Shown here: positions 1 to 12,587 of the stretch, one piece after another | Layout: each line of letters opens with the position of its first letter | Numbering within the stretch: position 1 is the first letter of the stretch | NCBI GenBank assembly: GCA_040954595.2 | Contig: CM082580.2 | Span: 13,454,001 to 13,518,000 of the forward strand | DNA: 64,000 bases | Source: Balanoglossus misakiensis | Taxonomy: Eukaryota; Hemichordata | Reading direction: 5' to 3' | Position numbers and translations under genes: made by a program | Notes under the pieces: model-generated | Databases searched by the model: none | What the model was told of the DNA's origin: nothing | Seen by the model: the letters and a program-made list of their open reading frames with translations, nothing else

Positions 1-151
1 TGGATAATTGAGCGTTGCGGTAATTGTAATTATGGCCATTCACATCACTGTCATTTCCTTGTATACAACTGCAAGTCCCGGCATTGCTGACAGTCAGCAT
101 CACAAGATAGTGTACCATTCATTTCCTGATTTCTTTCTTCCTGCACTCCAG

Positions 152-905
152 GATCCTGATGACCTGCCTTTCAAGAAAGGAGAAACTCTAATTCTAATCA
201 AAGAGGATGAGGAAAACTGGTGGACCATGAAAAATTCCAAAGGCAAAGAGGGATCAGTCCCTGTCCCTTACATTGAACGATTTGACGTGAGTAAACTCGA
301 GACACAATTGTGTAAACTCTCTTTGGGTAATTAAACTATACAAGTGGCTAGTCACACTAAAAAAATGCAATTTTTGTAGAATTTAGTGAATGAGGAAACT
401 ATCGTTCAAATCATGTAAGTCAATATTGGAGGACTTAGTACTTATTTCAACTCTGACTCTTTATTTTCTGTATTCATTCAATCAGCCTTCAACTCAACAA
501 GATGTCTACCGGGAACCCAATGTCATTCGGCAGGTCACAAATGGTCCGGTCAAAGCCAGGGTCATACAACAGAGAATACCCAGTGCCTATGATCCTAAGG
601 CTCTTAGGTTAGATGTAAGTAACACATAGTTACCTTCACTTTGTTTTTTCTGTGTGTGTGTGTGTGTATGTGTATGTATGTACGTACGTACGTTTAAGCA
701 ACATGAGTTGAAAGTAGAAAAAAAAATCCAAATTTATCCTGTGTGACCATTTCCTGCCCACATCTTGTAATTTCAGGTTGGTGATGTTGTCGTTGTGAAG
801 AACCAGAACATCAGCGGACAGTGGGAAGGCGAGGTGAACGGACGTTCCGGCACTTTTCCATGCACGTACGTAGAAATAATCCAAGAGGAGCAGGAAGGCA
901 GCTAA
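152..905 (+). CDS. CRK: CRK/CRKL adaptor protein, C-terminal part (3 exons)
   Basis: Cytoplasmic SH2-SH3-SH3 adaptor linking phosphotyrosine proteins to guanine-exchange factors. Only the last three exons lie here: 152-286, 486-614 and 777-905, all phase 0 with AG/GT borders, ending in TAA at 903-905. Exon 1 holds the distal half of the first SH3 domain, with the DLPFKKGE segment, the paired Trp of ENWW and the closing VPVPYIE motif. Exon 2 is the linker, ending in the ARVIQQRIPSAYD segment typical of CRK. Exon 3 is the second SH3 domain, with SGQWEGE followed by a GTFPCTYVE end, and a short tail. The SH2 domain and the start of the first SH3 lie upstream of the window. The linker lacks an obvious YxxP regulatory tyrosine like that of vertebrate CRK in the part visible. 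Family assignment is firm; CRK and CRKL cannot be separated because the gene probably predates their split. Confidence 0.93.
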
Positions 906-3900
906 AAGTGACACCAGCACCATGCCACGGCCGGGAAGAGACAGAGACTCTAAGAGTTGTGTGTGGCCGTGGGGAGAATCACAAATGAATAGTACAGTTC
1001 AGTGTGACAACAAACTTTTTTGGAGCATTACTGTGTTTACCCTGAGCTTGAAGTGGATTCTTACAAAAAGGAAGAGAAAAATGAGAGGAGAAAAGTATAT
1101 TTTACATTACAGAAAGGAACGGCAAGGGTGTACATATTGCCATGGAAAAGGAAGATTTCCGAGTGGTAAAATGAAGAGCACCAGAGAGACATCATCATCA
1201 ACTTACAACCATTAATTGTAAATTCTTGTATATATTTATTTTGTGAATAGGAAACCAAGAAGAACGCAATATACACCTAAAACAGTGCGTCCTTCAGTTT
1301 AAAAAAACAAACAGGATTTACCTGTTACACATCTCAGACAATAGATATAATAATAATTCCTAATGATCTAGAAAACGTATGCCTTCCTCCTGAGATACAA
1401 GGTTAGATCTTTCTATGTAGAGTTTTCACTGCCTTGCGGTTTAATTAGGTATCCAAAATTATTTGTAACCATAATTTTTTTTATACTACTTTCATGTTAC
1501 ATACTCAACAGTCATAGAATTACACAGACAGAGTGATCATGCTATGAAAATATTCAAAAGCAAAGGTTTAACTTACGTGAGAGATCCGAAAGCAACTGAA
1601 CCGGGCACACACTGCACCATGTCTTATCATAGCTGTTAGCACCACTTACAATAGCTGATTGACGATTACAGTATTTTATCCCATGTGCAAAGAAGTTGGC
1701 ATATGGGGGTTATTCTGTGTGTATGTATGTGGGTGGGTGGTGATGTTTATGTGTGAGTGGCTGGATGCATGTGCATTGTGCATGCATGTGTGCATATACT
1801 TGAGCATGTAAATGTTCATATCTGTAGATAAGTGCAAATCGCTTATTATGAACTTTGTAGGGATAATTCGCAATGAAATATAAATACCTGATAAGCTTTC
1901 AGTGGGCCGGTCCAGCTAGCTTTTTTAAAGAAAATTATTCGTCACACTTATGATTACAAACAATACTGTATCTTATTAACAGATACGTTTGACATGTATT
2001 CTCATTAGGATCTAACTGAAATACAAGGTTTTTTTTTATTGGATGTCGCTCTGATCTGATTCTGCATGTTCATGACATTAATTGCATAGAGAGAGAGACA
2101 TCTTTTTTTTTTTTCAATTTATTCACTTTGATGATCAAGTAAAATTCAGCGTAATATGAAACAGTTTCAATGTATTTAGCCGGTGACCGACTATCAGCTT
2201 GGCATCTTGGTTGTTGGGATTCTTGGGTTTATGCAATTTGATGTCCTTGCCCAACCTGCTACACAATGCAGGGGGAATCTTTACATAGTTGGACGTACTG
2301 CAGTTTACCGTGCAAAAAAGTCATGTCAGAGCCCCTTTTGTAGTTTCAAGAGGTTTACCTTAATCTGCACCTCCCTAAATAGCATCCCAGCATTCAAAGA
2401 CCATTTACCTTAAACCGAGACGGATTTCATACCACTCAACCATTTCCATCCCATATTCTATACTCCCCCTGCAAACTGATTCCCATCCTGTTATAATTTT
2501 CACCCAAGTAGTATATTCCAAGTATTCCTTTTCCTTGCTGGACCCTACACTTCCAGCAATCCGTGCTTTTCACCATGGCAGATAATAAGCATCCAAGGAG
2601 AATGCCTACGTGAGCTCTCCTGAGATTTTACAATTAACATTGAAGAAGAGATTTTAATCAGCTGTGTTATATTCATTTATATCCATACTTTATTTTTTTG
2701 TACTAGTTAAAGACAACAGCGATCAGGTGGATATAAGTTCATAAAAGAATACTATTTGCATTTGCCATCTATCTTTGCAACAAAGGACAGAGCATCAAGA
2801 ACTTGTTTGTCAGCAACATGACATTATTTGAAGAAAAAAAACTCAAACTTTTCTGTTTTTCTGGCAGTTTCACAGTTTTCATCATTATTGCACAGCACCT
2901 GATTTCACAACAGGATTAAAAAACATTTTATTATATCAGTGGACAAATATTAACAAAAGGGGAAAAGTATGAGCTGTTTTTTTATTGAATTTTATACTTG
3001 AGATTTCCTTTTCTTTTTTTTTTTTCAAGTAGACAAATTTACTGAGCACAATTGTATGTGCCACTGTACAGGGGAATATGCTGTATACATACCATGTTAT
3101 AGAACAAAGTGTTTCTGGAAAAAGCACAGTCCAGCATTAGAGGTAAACCTACAGTGATTTTAGTGTAATGATAGTGGTGTCAGATTCTTTTTAGGTTTTG
3201 ATAGCAGCTGATCCCCTAATATTGCTGAATTTATTAAAAGTTTGGAAATCAGTGGATTTCGGTGTCTTTCATCTTCAAGTTTACTGCAGAAGGGTTGATG
3301 TCTTGTGTAAGTGAGAGAGAAAGGAGGGAGCTTGTATGAGTGCAAACACTTGTGACACAAGCAAGCCCTCCAGCTGGCGGTTGCGCCCTCTATAGGTTAG
3401 ACAGCAAACACCTAGCGAGACAGAGAGCCCAGCTCTGCCATGTCTACAGCTGATAAAATCAGATTGTGTACCGGTCTGCTCGGCCACAGAAGGGCAAATC
3501 TCTTTTATATGTTGTGGCGCTCATGAAACTCCCCTACACCAGAATATGATGAAAGCATTGTAGAAGGTCGTGAGAATTGCAGGAAAGAGAGCATTTGATT
3601 AATTTGCTCAATAAAATTGGTTCCATACTTTTATTTTTCATTAAACATATGATGAAAGTTGGTTGAAAGACTTTCTTCCAGTTTCTGCACTCATTTTTGT
3701 GTCGTTTTTGGCCTTTGTTTCGCGATTATAACTGTATGGAGTTGTTTCCGTACTTCCGCACTTATTTTCACGTGACACAAGAAAGAAACACTTTTCTTAC
3801 ACGTGAGAAACCCGGTAACGTTATCGCATCTTGTTGACAGCAGTTTCTCCAAGGTAATAAATAAAAGTACCACGTATAACCCAAGCAGCCATTTCGTTCC

Positions 3901-3948
3901 ACCCTCACAAATTGCAGCGTCGTTCGCTGGTAGCTTTAATATACAAGT
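906..3948. other. CRK 3' untranslated region and intergenic DNA
   Basis: No convincing coding exon was found on either strand. The first part is presumably CRK 3' UTR. It contains GT-rich and T-rich low-complexity tracts around 1710-1800 and 2101-2114. A polyadenylation-type AATAAA lies at 3610-3615, but a stop-to-signal distance of 2.7 kb makes its link to CRK uncertain. Short open frames here show no family motif. Confidence 0.5.
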
Positions 3949-3963
3949 CCCCCCCCCCCCCCC
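3949..3963 (+). repeat. Poly-C tract, 15 bases
   Basis: An uninterrupted C run lies 23 bases upstream of the ATG of the orphan carboxypeptidase-like exon. Similar C runs occur near 31911, 48871 and 56947 in unrelated contexts, so it is a simple repeat. Its position in a possible 5' UTR could allow G-quadruplex formation on the minus strand. Confidence 0.8.
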
Positions 3964-3986
3964 AAGAATAACTGGCACACTGAACG

Positions 3987-4204
3987 ATGGTGGGGTCTGA
4001 GAGAACGCGAAATCTTCTTTTAATTGTGGGCATAGTGGCTCTCATCTCCGGCTTTGTGATTGGAATTCTCATTGGAGCTTTCGCTGTGGACAACTCAGCG
4101 CCACAAAACGGGGCGGTGGCCGCTGCCCTCCGTGATGGCGACCCGTCCATCTCCGACAAACTCATCGAGGAGATCAGCCCCCTTAACATCAAAGAGAATT
4201 TAAG
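3987..4204 (+). pseudogene. Orphan first exon of a glutamate carboxypeptidase II-like gene
   Basis: The 218-bp open exon starts with ATG at 3987 and ends at a clean donor (AAG then GTAACT). It encodes a short cytoplasmic N-terminus, one transmembrane helix (about residues 9-31) and a stalk containing DPSISDKL. It matches the first exon of the complete carboxypeptidase gene at 26628-26420 in architecture, in the GILIGAF end of the helix, in the DPSISDKL and NIKE blocks, and in ending at phase 2. No later exon of this family was found on the plus strand; the next plus-strand gene is an unrelated RING protein starting 900 bp away. It may be a stranded duplicate exon, or the start of a gene whose rest was lost or misassembled. 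Many differences between the copies fall at third codon positions, suggesting it was under coding constraint for some time. Confidence 0.6.
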
Positions 4205-5105
4205 GTAACTTATTGTAGCTCAACAACTTTCTCTCCAAAAAAGTAATCTTAAAACGGTGTATTGGATAGCCGTGCTTATGATGGAAGAACGCACATCGGG
4301 CGCGACTTCACCTGATGTGTGAAACTTTTTACCTATAAAATGTAGGATTCTCTTTCCTTGTTAGCGTTTGTTACGCAGTTTTACAGCAATTTTGCTTTAA
4401 AGCCTGTACTCCTGTGTTGGACCCGTGGTACGTCCGTGGTTTTTATTAGATTCACCTTCAAATTTAATGTATTGATACCATTATGATTATTACATGTACT
4501 TATACAAAAAATGCGACCATACATGTAAAAACAGATAAGTAAAAGAAAATTAGTGAACGTCGCTTTGTTACGTGTACATTTAGTTTGTTCCCCCAAACAA
4601 CACGATTAATATCGGGGATATCAATTTAAAAACCTCGCGATCAGTCCTGCACTTTTTATTCTGGTCACGCACGTACTAATACCACCATTTTACCCGCACA
4701 CTTTTGTTGACCCGTTCGATTTATTCATGATATGGCAAACCCCGGTTCCAAGGCCGCCATCTTTTGTTCTCGTCAATATTCTCTATTCATGCTATGGTGA
4801 TTAGGCTCCAATCCACCATGGCGGAAAGTTGGCGTTGGTGATTTTGTCGGATTTTCGCTGATTAGGCGCCGCGCACGGTGATTGCACTTGGTGTCAACCG
4901 TCGCCAAAGTTGTGAAGGGCTGTTTTGTTTCATCTCACCGGTATTTAGAGTGACGCAGTGTCTGTTTGGCCACCGGAAATCAACAGGGTCGTTAAGAGGA
5001 AACCCAGAGTACATCAACGATAGGTGATTATACGGGTATCACTACCGTGAGCTGTTGGAATATTTCAGAAGAATTTTCAACCGATAGTTTTATCACCACA
5101 CACAA

Positions 5106-8100
5106 ATGGCGCTACAGAAAGATACCTCACTGGAGGATGATTTGACGTGTTGCGTGTGCGCAGAAGTTTTCGACGACCCCGTCATGTTGTACTGCGGACA
5201 CGATCTCTGTAGAAAGTGTTGCATGGCCTTGCAGAAACAGGCAGCGACAAGGAAGCACAACTCGGGTAAATTCTATTGTCCGGAATGCCGCGCCGAGGTG
5301 GTACTAGATGATCGCGGCATCGACGCCTTGCCTCGCAATTTTCGACTTCAGAATCTTTGCGATAAAGTTCGAAAGCTCAATCGGAGTAATTCAACAGAAC
5401 TTCCCGAAACAGAAAACCCCTACTCGACTCTTAGCGTTTCGTATATGAGACGAAAGGTAAGTACATTTCAGAAGGAAATGTAGGTTGTAGTATAAAAAAA
5501 TAATCTCGCCCTATTTTTCCGATTTCTATATAGGCCCTATGGTTATCACCCAACACGTTATCTGTACATTTTACTTTTAATATAATTTCTTGGTAGAAAA
5601 AGTTGTTACATTGATCCATTATTGATTTATAGAGAAGTCGATCGTCCTTTGAGAATGTTTTATTTATTTTCCGCCGACAAAAATGACTTTGTCTAAAACC
5701 TGTGATTCATAGAATTCCTTGAAGTTTATCAAAAAGATACCCGTGAAGGTTATGATTTGAGTAAACACTCTGCGTGTATTGTACACATATCCGTAGTCGT
5801 GAGTTCAACATTCTTATTTTCAATCGACTCCCCTCCCCGTCCATCAATCTTCAATACATCATTTGTTGACGTCTCCATCATAAACGTGTATACAGACACA
5901 TGACAATATATGTATTAAGGTCATTTGAGGTGATGCATCGATGACTATCCGTCTTTTTCTCCCCAGGGCAGTGTTATGAACCACGTGGCTGCGTTGGTTG
6001 AGAGAATCAAAGAATTGGAACGGTTCATAAAATCATTGGAAGAAAAATGTGACACGGTGGAGGTAATTAACGATATATATTTTTGGTGATATATCCACGT
6101 CCACACGAAGACAGTCATCCAAAATTAAAGCAAGATACGACCTATTAAAGAAAATTAGGCCCACTTGTTGACATTTTCGCTATACCTTTGTTATTTTACA
6201 GAAAAATTGCACCAAACTAAAGTCGACAATAGCCAAGGAATTCGACGCTTTGTCCGCGTTACTCGAACAGAAAAAGAAAACCATGGTAACGGATATCGAC
6301 AAAAACAAAATCGACATCACGACTCAACTACGGAGACAGATAGCTGTGTATTCCAAGACTTTGGACGAAGCAAAACGCTCGGAGACCAAGGTCAAAGGTG
6401 CCATGGAAAATATGAAACAGAAGGAATTTATCAAGGTATACCTTTTTCCGAATCATGAAACAAACAAACAAACAAACAAACAAAACCTTGATGCAGAAGG
6501 TCTTGTAAACAAAGTGTAGGTCATGCCTTCACTACAGACCTCCATAATCAACGAAATACTATATACAAACAAACTAGCTTTTAACTACTCCTTCTACATC
6601 GCCTTATTCTTTCAACTAATGGAGATCGATTGGATCAAAACGCCAGCTAACTGTTAGGTTTCAACAAGACGTGCATTATTCCCCCACTGTCATGGGGTCA
6701 CGGAAGGTCACACGTCAAAGATTGCCTGGCGCTTCACTGCATTGTACTGGGCAGTATTCACTACGCCCTCTTATTGAAATACTTTAAAAGTTTAGTGGGC
6801 GAGGCAACATCGCATCGGTTGTTATAAATCTTCTTCGTTGGACAGAGTGCCCGTTTAAAAAAATTAACGAAAGGTCTTGCTTTTTTTTCTTTTCAGAACA
6901 CAAAGTCCTTAGAAGACACGTAAGTTCAAATTAAACGATGTCAGTAATATGTGTATAGTTGTTTAAAAATATTTACGACAAGACTCATTAAACACAATTG
7001 CTTTTATTTTTCTTCATTATTAATCAACAAAGCAGCCCAAGTATAAAAGCACAGTATGATATAGTTAGACAACCAGGCTATGTAGATATCCGATCTTGTT
7101 TTCTGTGTAAATTTAACTTGGTGAGGACAGCGGCCACAATTGCCCACATTGGTCTGGACAAGGATTTGTATCCTCAAATCAAATACTAGTACATGTAATA
7201 ATAATAAAAAAAACTTTCCAAAAATTAATACCATTTCGAAGAGTGAACATTTTAAAGTATAAAACCAGTCTAGTCAACAAACCTCATCAAGTCAGAAAAC
7301 GAAGTTTCCTATAGTTCTAAATTCGTACTAATAAGGATTATAATTTTCATGGAGAGGCCCATCATAAAATCGACCATAAGTACTAACATTTACAAGTACT
7401 GCCTTTAAGTACTAACTTACATCTTCATTATTGTAATTAATTATTAGAGTAAATGTATATCCGTCTTTTTCGTGATGTTAATTTTTTCTCAAATCCTCTT
7501 CTCTCATTTACAGTCTTGATAGTACAGCTGATGGATTGCCAGCTTTGACGCCTTCTGTCAGTGATAAATTCGTGATAAGTGTGGATTTCAAAACTTTGAA
7601 AGAAGAAATGCAAAAACTACGTATTGAAGTCAAAGGTATATTGTATGACAGTATGTATGTTTATAATGTAATGCAATGTAATGTAATGTAATGTAATGTA
7701 ATGTAATGTAATGTAATGTAATGTAATGTAATGTATAATGTATGTATTATGTACGTATGTACAATATCTATGTAAATATTCAGACCAAGTCTCTATACTG
7801 CACAGTTCTTTCCGAAAATCCAACTTCCAGATGTATCCAACGATGTCAAACTCCACGAATTGCATGGTGCAGGGTTTCGCTGAAACCAGATAAATAAATA
7901 CACAAGTTAATTAATTGTAACATCGTTGCATGGTCCTGGAGCGTGTACTTTGCTGTATGGATTGGATATGATTTTATATTTTTGGCAGAAAAAAAAATCA
8001 GTCAAAATAAAAAAGATACATACTTCATTGTGCTAGGATAACATATAAAAGTCACGACCTTCATTTGCGCTTGGTCTCACCTAAGTAGACAAAAATCGGC

Positions 8101-8762
8101 AAGATAAAATCAAATGCAAATTCACAAAAGAAAATGCTTAAAATTGTCAAATCAAAAAAACAAAACATCAAACCACAAGCAATGATAAAGCGGGGAGTCG
8201 CCTGAACTGCACATGCGCGACTTTTTTGGTTTCCGTCAAAAATATGGCAACCGACTGAATGAATGCGCGCGCACCAGTGTCATAAATATTAATCGGTCGC
8301 TGGATCACCTCAGACGTTTAATATGAAATAGCAAACCAACTGATGCGGACTATCTTTTATTTCAGATAAACTGCGCACTGACGAACAGGACGATAAGAAA
8401 TCCAGCAATTCTGTACACGCTTGCGAGGTAACACAGCTGCCTTCAAAATCAAGCAAAGACGGCACAAGCCGTTCAGCTCACAGGAAATCTAAGAAACATG
8501 AAAGAGGTAATTTAAACAATTTCTACATAGTATTGATTTCGACTGCAAAGGTCATAGTTCCACTGTATATGAAACATGGATAGATATATCAAAACATTGA
8601 ACAGAAACGATGGTATTAATATTTATTATTATTACATGTATTAATATTATTATCATAGAACATGCAAAGAGGAAGAGTTCAAGCTCATCACCAACATCTG
8701 ACGTCACGCCAAAAGACTCATCAAATCCTGCTGAACCGTCGCAGTATGAAACCACAACGTAG
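5106..8762 (+). CDS. TRIM-like RING finger/coiled-coil protein without B-box (7 exons, 356 aa)
   Basis: Probable E3 ubiquitin ligase. Coding exons: 5106-5456, 5967-6062, 6202-6435, 6897-6919, 7514-7635, 8366-8506 and 8659-8762, with frames joining through every junction to TAG at 8760. Exon 1 carries a C3HC4 RING: C15, C18, C30, H32, C35, C38, C58, C61. The IDALPRNFRL segment after it resembles the RING-to-linker region of TRIM proteins. Exons 2 and 3 encode about 110 residues of charged heptad-like sequence, a likely coiled coil for dimerisation. Exon 4 is only 23 bp. The C-terminal exons are Ser/Lys-rich with basic clusters (HRKSKKHERE, AKRKSSSSS), possibly a nuclear or RNA-binding tail. 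No B-box Cys/His pattern, B30.2/SPRY, NHL or membrane segment is seen. RING assignment is firm; the substrate is unknown. The start is the first ATG of the long open exon. Confidence 0.82.
7664..7735 (+). repeat. Pentanucleotide microsatellite (TAATG)n
   Basis: About 14 nearly perfect copies of a five-base unit lie in intron 5 of the RING gene. On the minus strand they create a repetitive spurious reading frame (HYITL repeats). Confidence 0.92.
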
Positions 8763-9797
8763 GCGCCAAAAATGTCTTCCACTTTTGAGTTCCTCGCTAG
8801 CACTTTCCTGATAAGAAATTTGCTCCAATGTTTTGCCACCTAGATATTTAATTAAATATATTTGTAGAGTAGGTTGCTTTAGTTGGCAAATGACAAACTA
8901 GCTAGTCAAGTATTATTTTATGCGTTTGCAAAATGTTTACCAAAGACAATATTTACTTTAAAAAATAGTTATCAATTGCCATGAGAATGAGGTTTGACTT
9001 TATACTCGACAGCGTCTTGCATATATATATTTAAGTGAACTAGATGCTGTGACCGTTCAAAACAACACTACCTGACAATTGCGCAATTTTATCAGCAGAG
9101 GAAGGCGCTGTGATTGGCTATAGCAGCACCACCTGACATTTCCGCCATTGTCTCAACGTGCACAAGATCAGGTGAATTCTGATTACTTGGTTGTGTTCGA
9201 TATGGGTGTCATTCTGGAGCATCCGTGATTTAGATAAGGTGTCAAGGGGCTGTAATTACTCACATATATTTGTTAATTTTTTATCCCTGTTTATTTTACC
9301 AATATTTTCGGATATAAAGGGGAATAATTTGAATTTCTGGCGCTGGTATTTACTTGTAAACACCATCGCCGGAATTATTTCGTATGGTTCTTCGTTCACC
9401 GTTGGGGGCGTTCATGATGAGAAACCTGTTGCACAGGCCAACTCCGGGCAGTAGCCTAAAAGGCTAAAGAATCATCCGATTTCGAACTCGATTCTTACTG
9501 AAACATGTCCTGCCTGTAGAACTGATATTCCCCTTTTGTTTCAAGGCAAAAATAACAAACTAGTTAATGGCCCACAATGCATGATTTGCATATACATATA
9601 CATGTATATTGCCCGCACCTTCATCCGCTTGCCCTTATATATCCAAGACTTGATTACCACACGTAACACATCACACCCTGTATGGAATATTGGTGATTAC
9701 GAACCAGCACTGCCGGCCGTCAGAACATCAAAATAGTATCAACGTCGCTGATCTCGTCAGTAAGTCGTAGGTTGCCAATCTGGTTTTGACTCCCGAA
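8763..9797. other. Intergenic region between RING gene and transporter
   Basis: Holds the RING gene 3' UTR and the transporter's 5' flank. An open stretch at 9191-9454 has hydrophobic residues but no ATG of its own and no recognisable family, so it is not called. The transporter frame is closed upstream by a stop at 9768-9770. Confidence 0.5.
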
Positions 9798-10994
9798 ATG
9801 CCGTCAAATGAAGACGTCCTCGACAAACTCTGGAACAACATCAGCCTGAAGGAAACGGAGATAGGCTACACCCTATTGACCACAGTCGCGGATGACGACT
9901 ACGACCCCATACAACCGTCACCGGATGATTTGACGGACTTGTTCAAACCCGAACAGAGAAGTCGAGATTTCGTCGACAAAGTCGGGGATGTTTTCCAGCT
10001 CCTGAAGAAATCCTTCTCCGGTGTGCTGCTTTCTCTTTTGCGGGGAATGACGTTTGCAGCAGCGGGCTTTCTTGTCGTTTACGCCACCAAACAAGGAATA
10101 CCCTACATCCAGTTGCTCTTCATCGAGAACGTCACTATCATAGTCGTCCTCTGTCCGTGTATACTTGCATACCGCCTGGACGTGATCGGAGAAAGCCTGA
10201 AATGTTGCATCATGACCATAAGCTCCGCATTTTTTCTGAGTCTGGCGTCCATCGCGTTTCCAGCGTCGCTGGTACTGATCTCCTTGCAGAGCACGTCGGC
10301 AATTATTGGCGGTATAAAACCAATACTGACGGCTCTGTTGGCGGGGATATTTTTATCCGAGCCCTGGACCCTGTTGGACGCGTTCTGCTACTTGTTGAAC
10401 GTCACCGGAATATTGATGCTAACTCTTCCGTCGCTGATCTTCTCCGAGGATCCCAGGATTGACGAACTTGTAGAAGACGAGAAAGCTTACACGGACCGAG
10501 TGGTTGGCCTAACGTTGGCTGCTCTGTCGGCCGTTGCGTTTGCTCTGTCGGCCATACTGGCGCGGGCATTGAAAAGTAGCGTGAATTCTATCGTTCTTCT
10601 GTTTTATCGGGGGCTTTTCGGATTCTTCATCAGTTCTTTTCTGATCTTCTTCCTCGGGAGCCCGTCGTGGCACTGGACAAGACCGATGTACGCGATCATG
10701 GTTGGCGAATCTATTCTCATCATAATCTCGGCGTGGTCTTTCTTCCGCAGTCTGCAGTTGGAGACTGCAACCAAAGTGGTGCTGCTGACGAACGCTCAGC
10801 TGGTGGTTGGCTATGTGGTCCAGGTCTGCGTGCTTGGCTTCGCCACCTCGCTGAAAGACGCACTGGCGGCAACATTGATATCCGTGAGTTTGGTCTCCGT
10901 AGCCTTGGTGACGGCGGTGAGGAATCTCAAACGTCAGAAATTATTATCAGCAGTGACGAACACGACGAAAACAACGCACGGAAAAAACTTTTGA
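9798..10994 (+). CDS. EamA/DMT-superfamily transporter, SLC35G1-like (single exon, 398 aa)
   Basis: Multi-pass membrane protein of the drug/metabolite transporter superfamily, closest by memory to the SLC35G group; its substrate is unknown. The reading frame is uninterrupted, so the coding region is intronless, unlike its neighbours. The ATG at 9798 is chosen because the in-frame codons before it run to a stop at 9768 with no other ATG. The first 60-70 residues are acidic and cytosolic. About ten hydrophobic helices follow in two repeats. The first EamA unit (about residues 70-210) contains the LLRGMTF helix and the SLQSTSAIIGGIKPILTALL segment followed by a conserved Glu-Pro. The second (about 235-375) contains a LLFYRG helix and LTNAQLVVGYVVQV. 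The tail is short and basic. Lack of introns suggests an old retrocopy or an intronless family member. Confidence 0.85.
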   Translation: MPSNEDVLDKLWNNISLKETEIGYTLLTTVADDDYDPIQPSPDDLTDLFKPEQRSRDFVDKVGDVFQLLKKSFSGVLLSLLRGMTFAAAGFLVVYATKQGIPYIQLLFIENVTIIVVLCPCILAYRLDVIGESLKCCIMTISSAFFLSLASIAFPASLVLISLQSTSAIIGGIKPILTALLAGIFLSEPWTLLDAFCYLLNVTGILMLTLPSLIFSEDPRIDELVEDEKAYTDRVVGLTLAALSAVAFALSAILARALKSSVNSIVLLFYRGLFGFFISSFLIFFLGSPSWHWTRPMYAIMVGESILIIISAWSFFRSLQLETATKVVLLTNAQLVVGYVVQVCVLGFATSLKDALAATLISVSLVSVALVTAVRNLKRQKLLSAVTNTTKTTHGKNF

Positions 10995-12587
10995 ATGGTA
11001 GGATTGAGGCCCGTCATGTTAGTGTAGCAGTCAAACACTATGGGATGATCAGACTGCGACACTCAACTCGTCCAGCAACTATAAGCAGAGACTCGTGTGG
11101 CGAACCAGCAACAGCGGGTGCAAGGGTGGCGACTCCTGAAAGGTTGAAAATCTCCCTGCCTTCTATCAATGACTTCACCTGACGTCTTGGTTTGGCATCG
11201 TGACCACCTTTCTTTCAAGTTGCTCTGAAGAACAGCATGCACTGAGCGCTATAAGCTGATAGGCAAGGGTCGCTGCCTTTAATCCTTACCACCATATTAT
11301 TCTGGTCACACTCTCCACACATGCGTTTTGGTGCAGCCCGGTGTCTCTCGGCGATCACCAGCGAGGCGTGCACCGCTAACTACCAGCATACGTGGCCATC
11401 ACAGCTCCAATCAATAACAATGTACCAGTCTCTTTGTAGGTTGTAACGGTAATAACAAGGTGATAATGTTTACAGCAGCACTGGAATTGTAGGTGATAAT
11501 GCGATTCATCTTTTCACGCTCATGCCCTCATTAAACCCAAGAAAACGTTTACGTACCAGTCGCAGATGTCTTTTGTTCGTTTCGGACCCTCGTCACTCTT
11601 CAGTCATCCAGATGACTTCCATACCGGTGTCTAGTCTGAATTAGGGCAAACCTATACTGGTAGGCCCCTTGTATGCCGACTTCGCCAACACGCTGTCATC
11701 AATCTTCAATTAGGCGTTTGATGATCAACTTATGACATGAATTTGTCTTACAGTTGTCTGTGCACAGACGTATCGCTTACAGTATCACTAACCCCATCTC
11801 ATCTCAACAAAGAATAGAAGTCCCCGCTACTGTATTTCCCTTCACGTGTAATTTCCCTATCACGGTTTTGATTCCCAGTGAATACAGGTTAAAGCTTGGC
11901 AGAAACCATTGAACTTGAAGAAACACAGCAGCTGTGATACACGATAGTGGCCGTAAAACACCGAGTGAGTTTGAACCCGGTAATAAACCCGGGTGTAAAC
12001 TTTGACGTCCAAACTTCAAACGCTATTATTAGAACTATAACAATTTTACCATCTCAATCGATGGCGTTGAAGAATTCGTTGGCGATAAAAGAAGTACATA
12101 TGCGGTCGCATAATTGAAACAATCCCAAAAATGGGGCAACGGACAAATTTAAAAAAATACACCAATGTTGATATATGTATGAAACAGTCCTTTTAATTTC
12201 TTTACCATCGGTAAAGAGCAAAAGTTCAAAAATGTCAATCAATATTTTCAACATACCATTTATGTTATATTTTGTCAGTTGTTTTAATTTCTCAGTTGCA
12301 TGCTATTTACTCTCCCTATTCGATCATAGCACAGTAACTTATGCACAGCAATTCCTTTCAATAACTGGCGTTCTAAAACATGGGCCTAAATAATCAGCAA
12401 AGGGGCTAATTCTTCACCGCCTAATTGACCAGCAATTAGCAAGGTGTTTAGCCTATATAGCATTCTCCCTACATATCAGCCTCTGTGCTTTCCTATAGAA
12501 GCACACAACCGCTACGTCACGCAACCATTTCATTTGCAGTTTCACCTTTGAATTTGAAAGAAACCTTGATGTGATGTACAGTACACT
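10995..12587. other. Convergent intergenic region (3' ends of transporter and channel genes)
   Basis: The plus-strand transporter ends at 10994 and the minus-strand channel ends at 12588, so this stretch holds both 3' UTRs. A 171-residue frame at 10667-11182 starts inside the transporter in another frame and is a shadow. No other gene, RNA gene or mobile element was recognised. Confidence 0.5.

Noticed and set aside
9191-9454. 87-codon hydrophobic plus-strand open frame upstream of the transporter
   Set aside because: It has no ATG start and no acceptor clearly joining it to the transporter, whose frame is closed by a stop upstream of its own ATG.
10667-11182. 171-codon plus-strand frame overlapping the transporter 3' end
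   Set aside because: It is a shifted-frame shadow of the EamA transporter, with no motif of its own.
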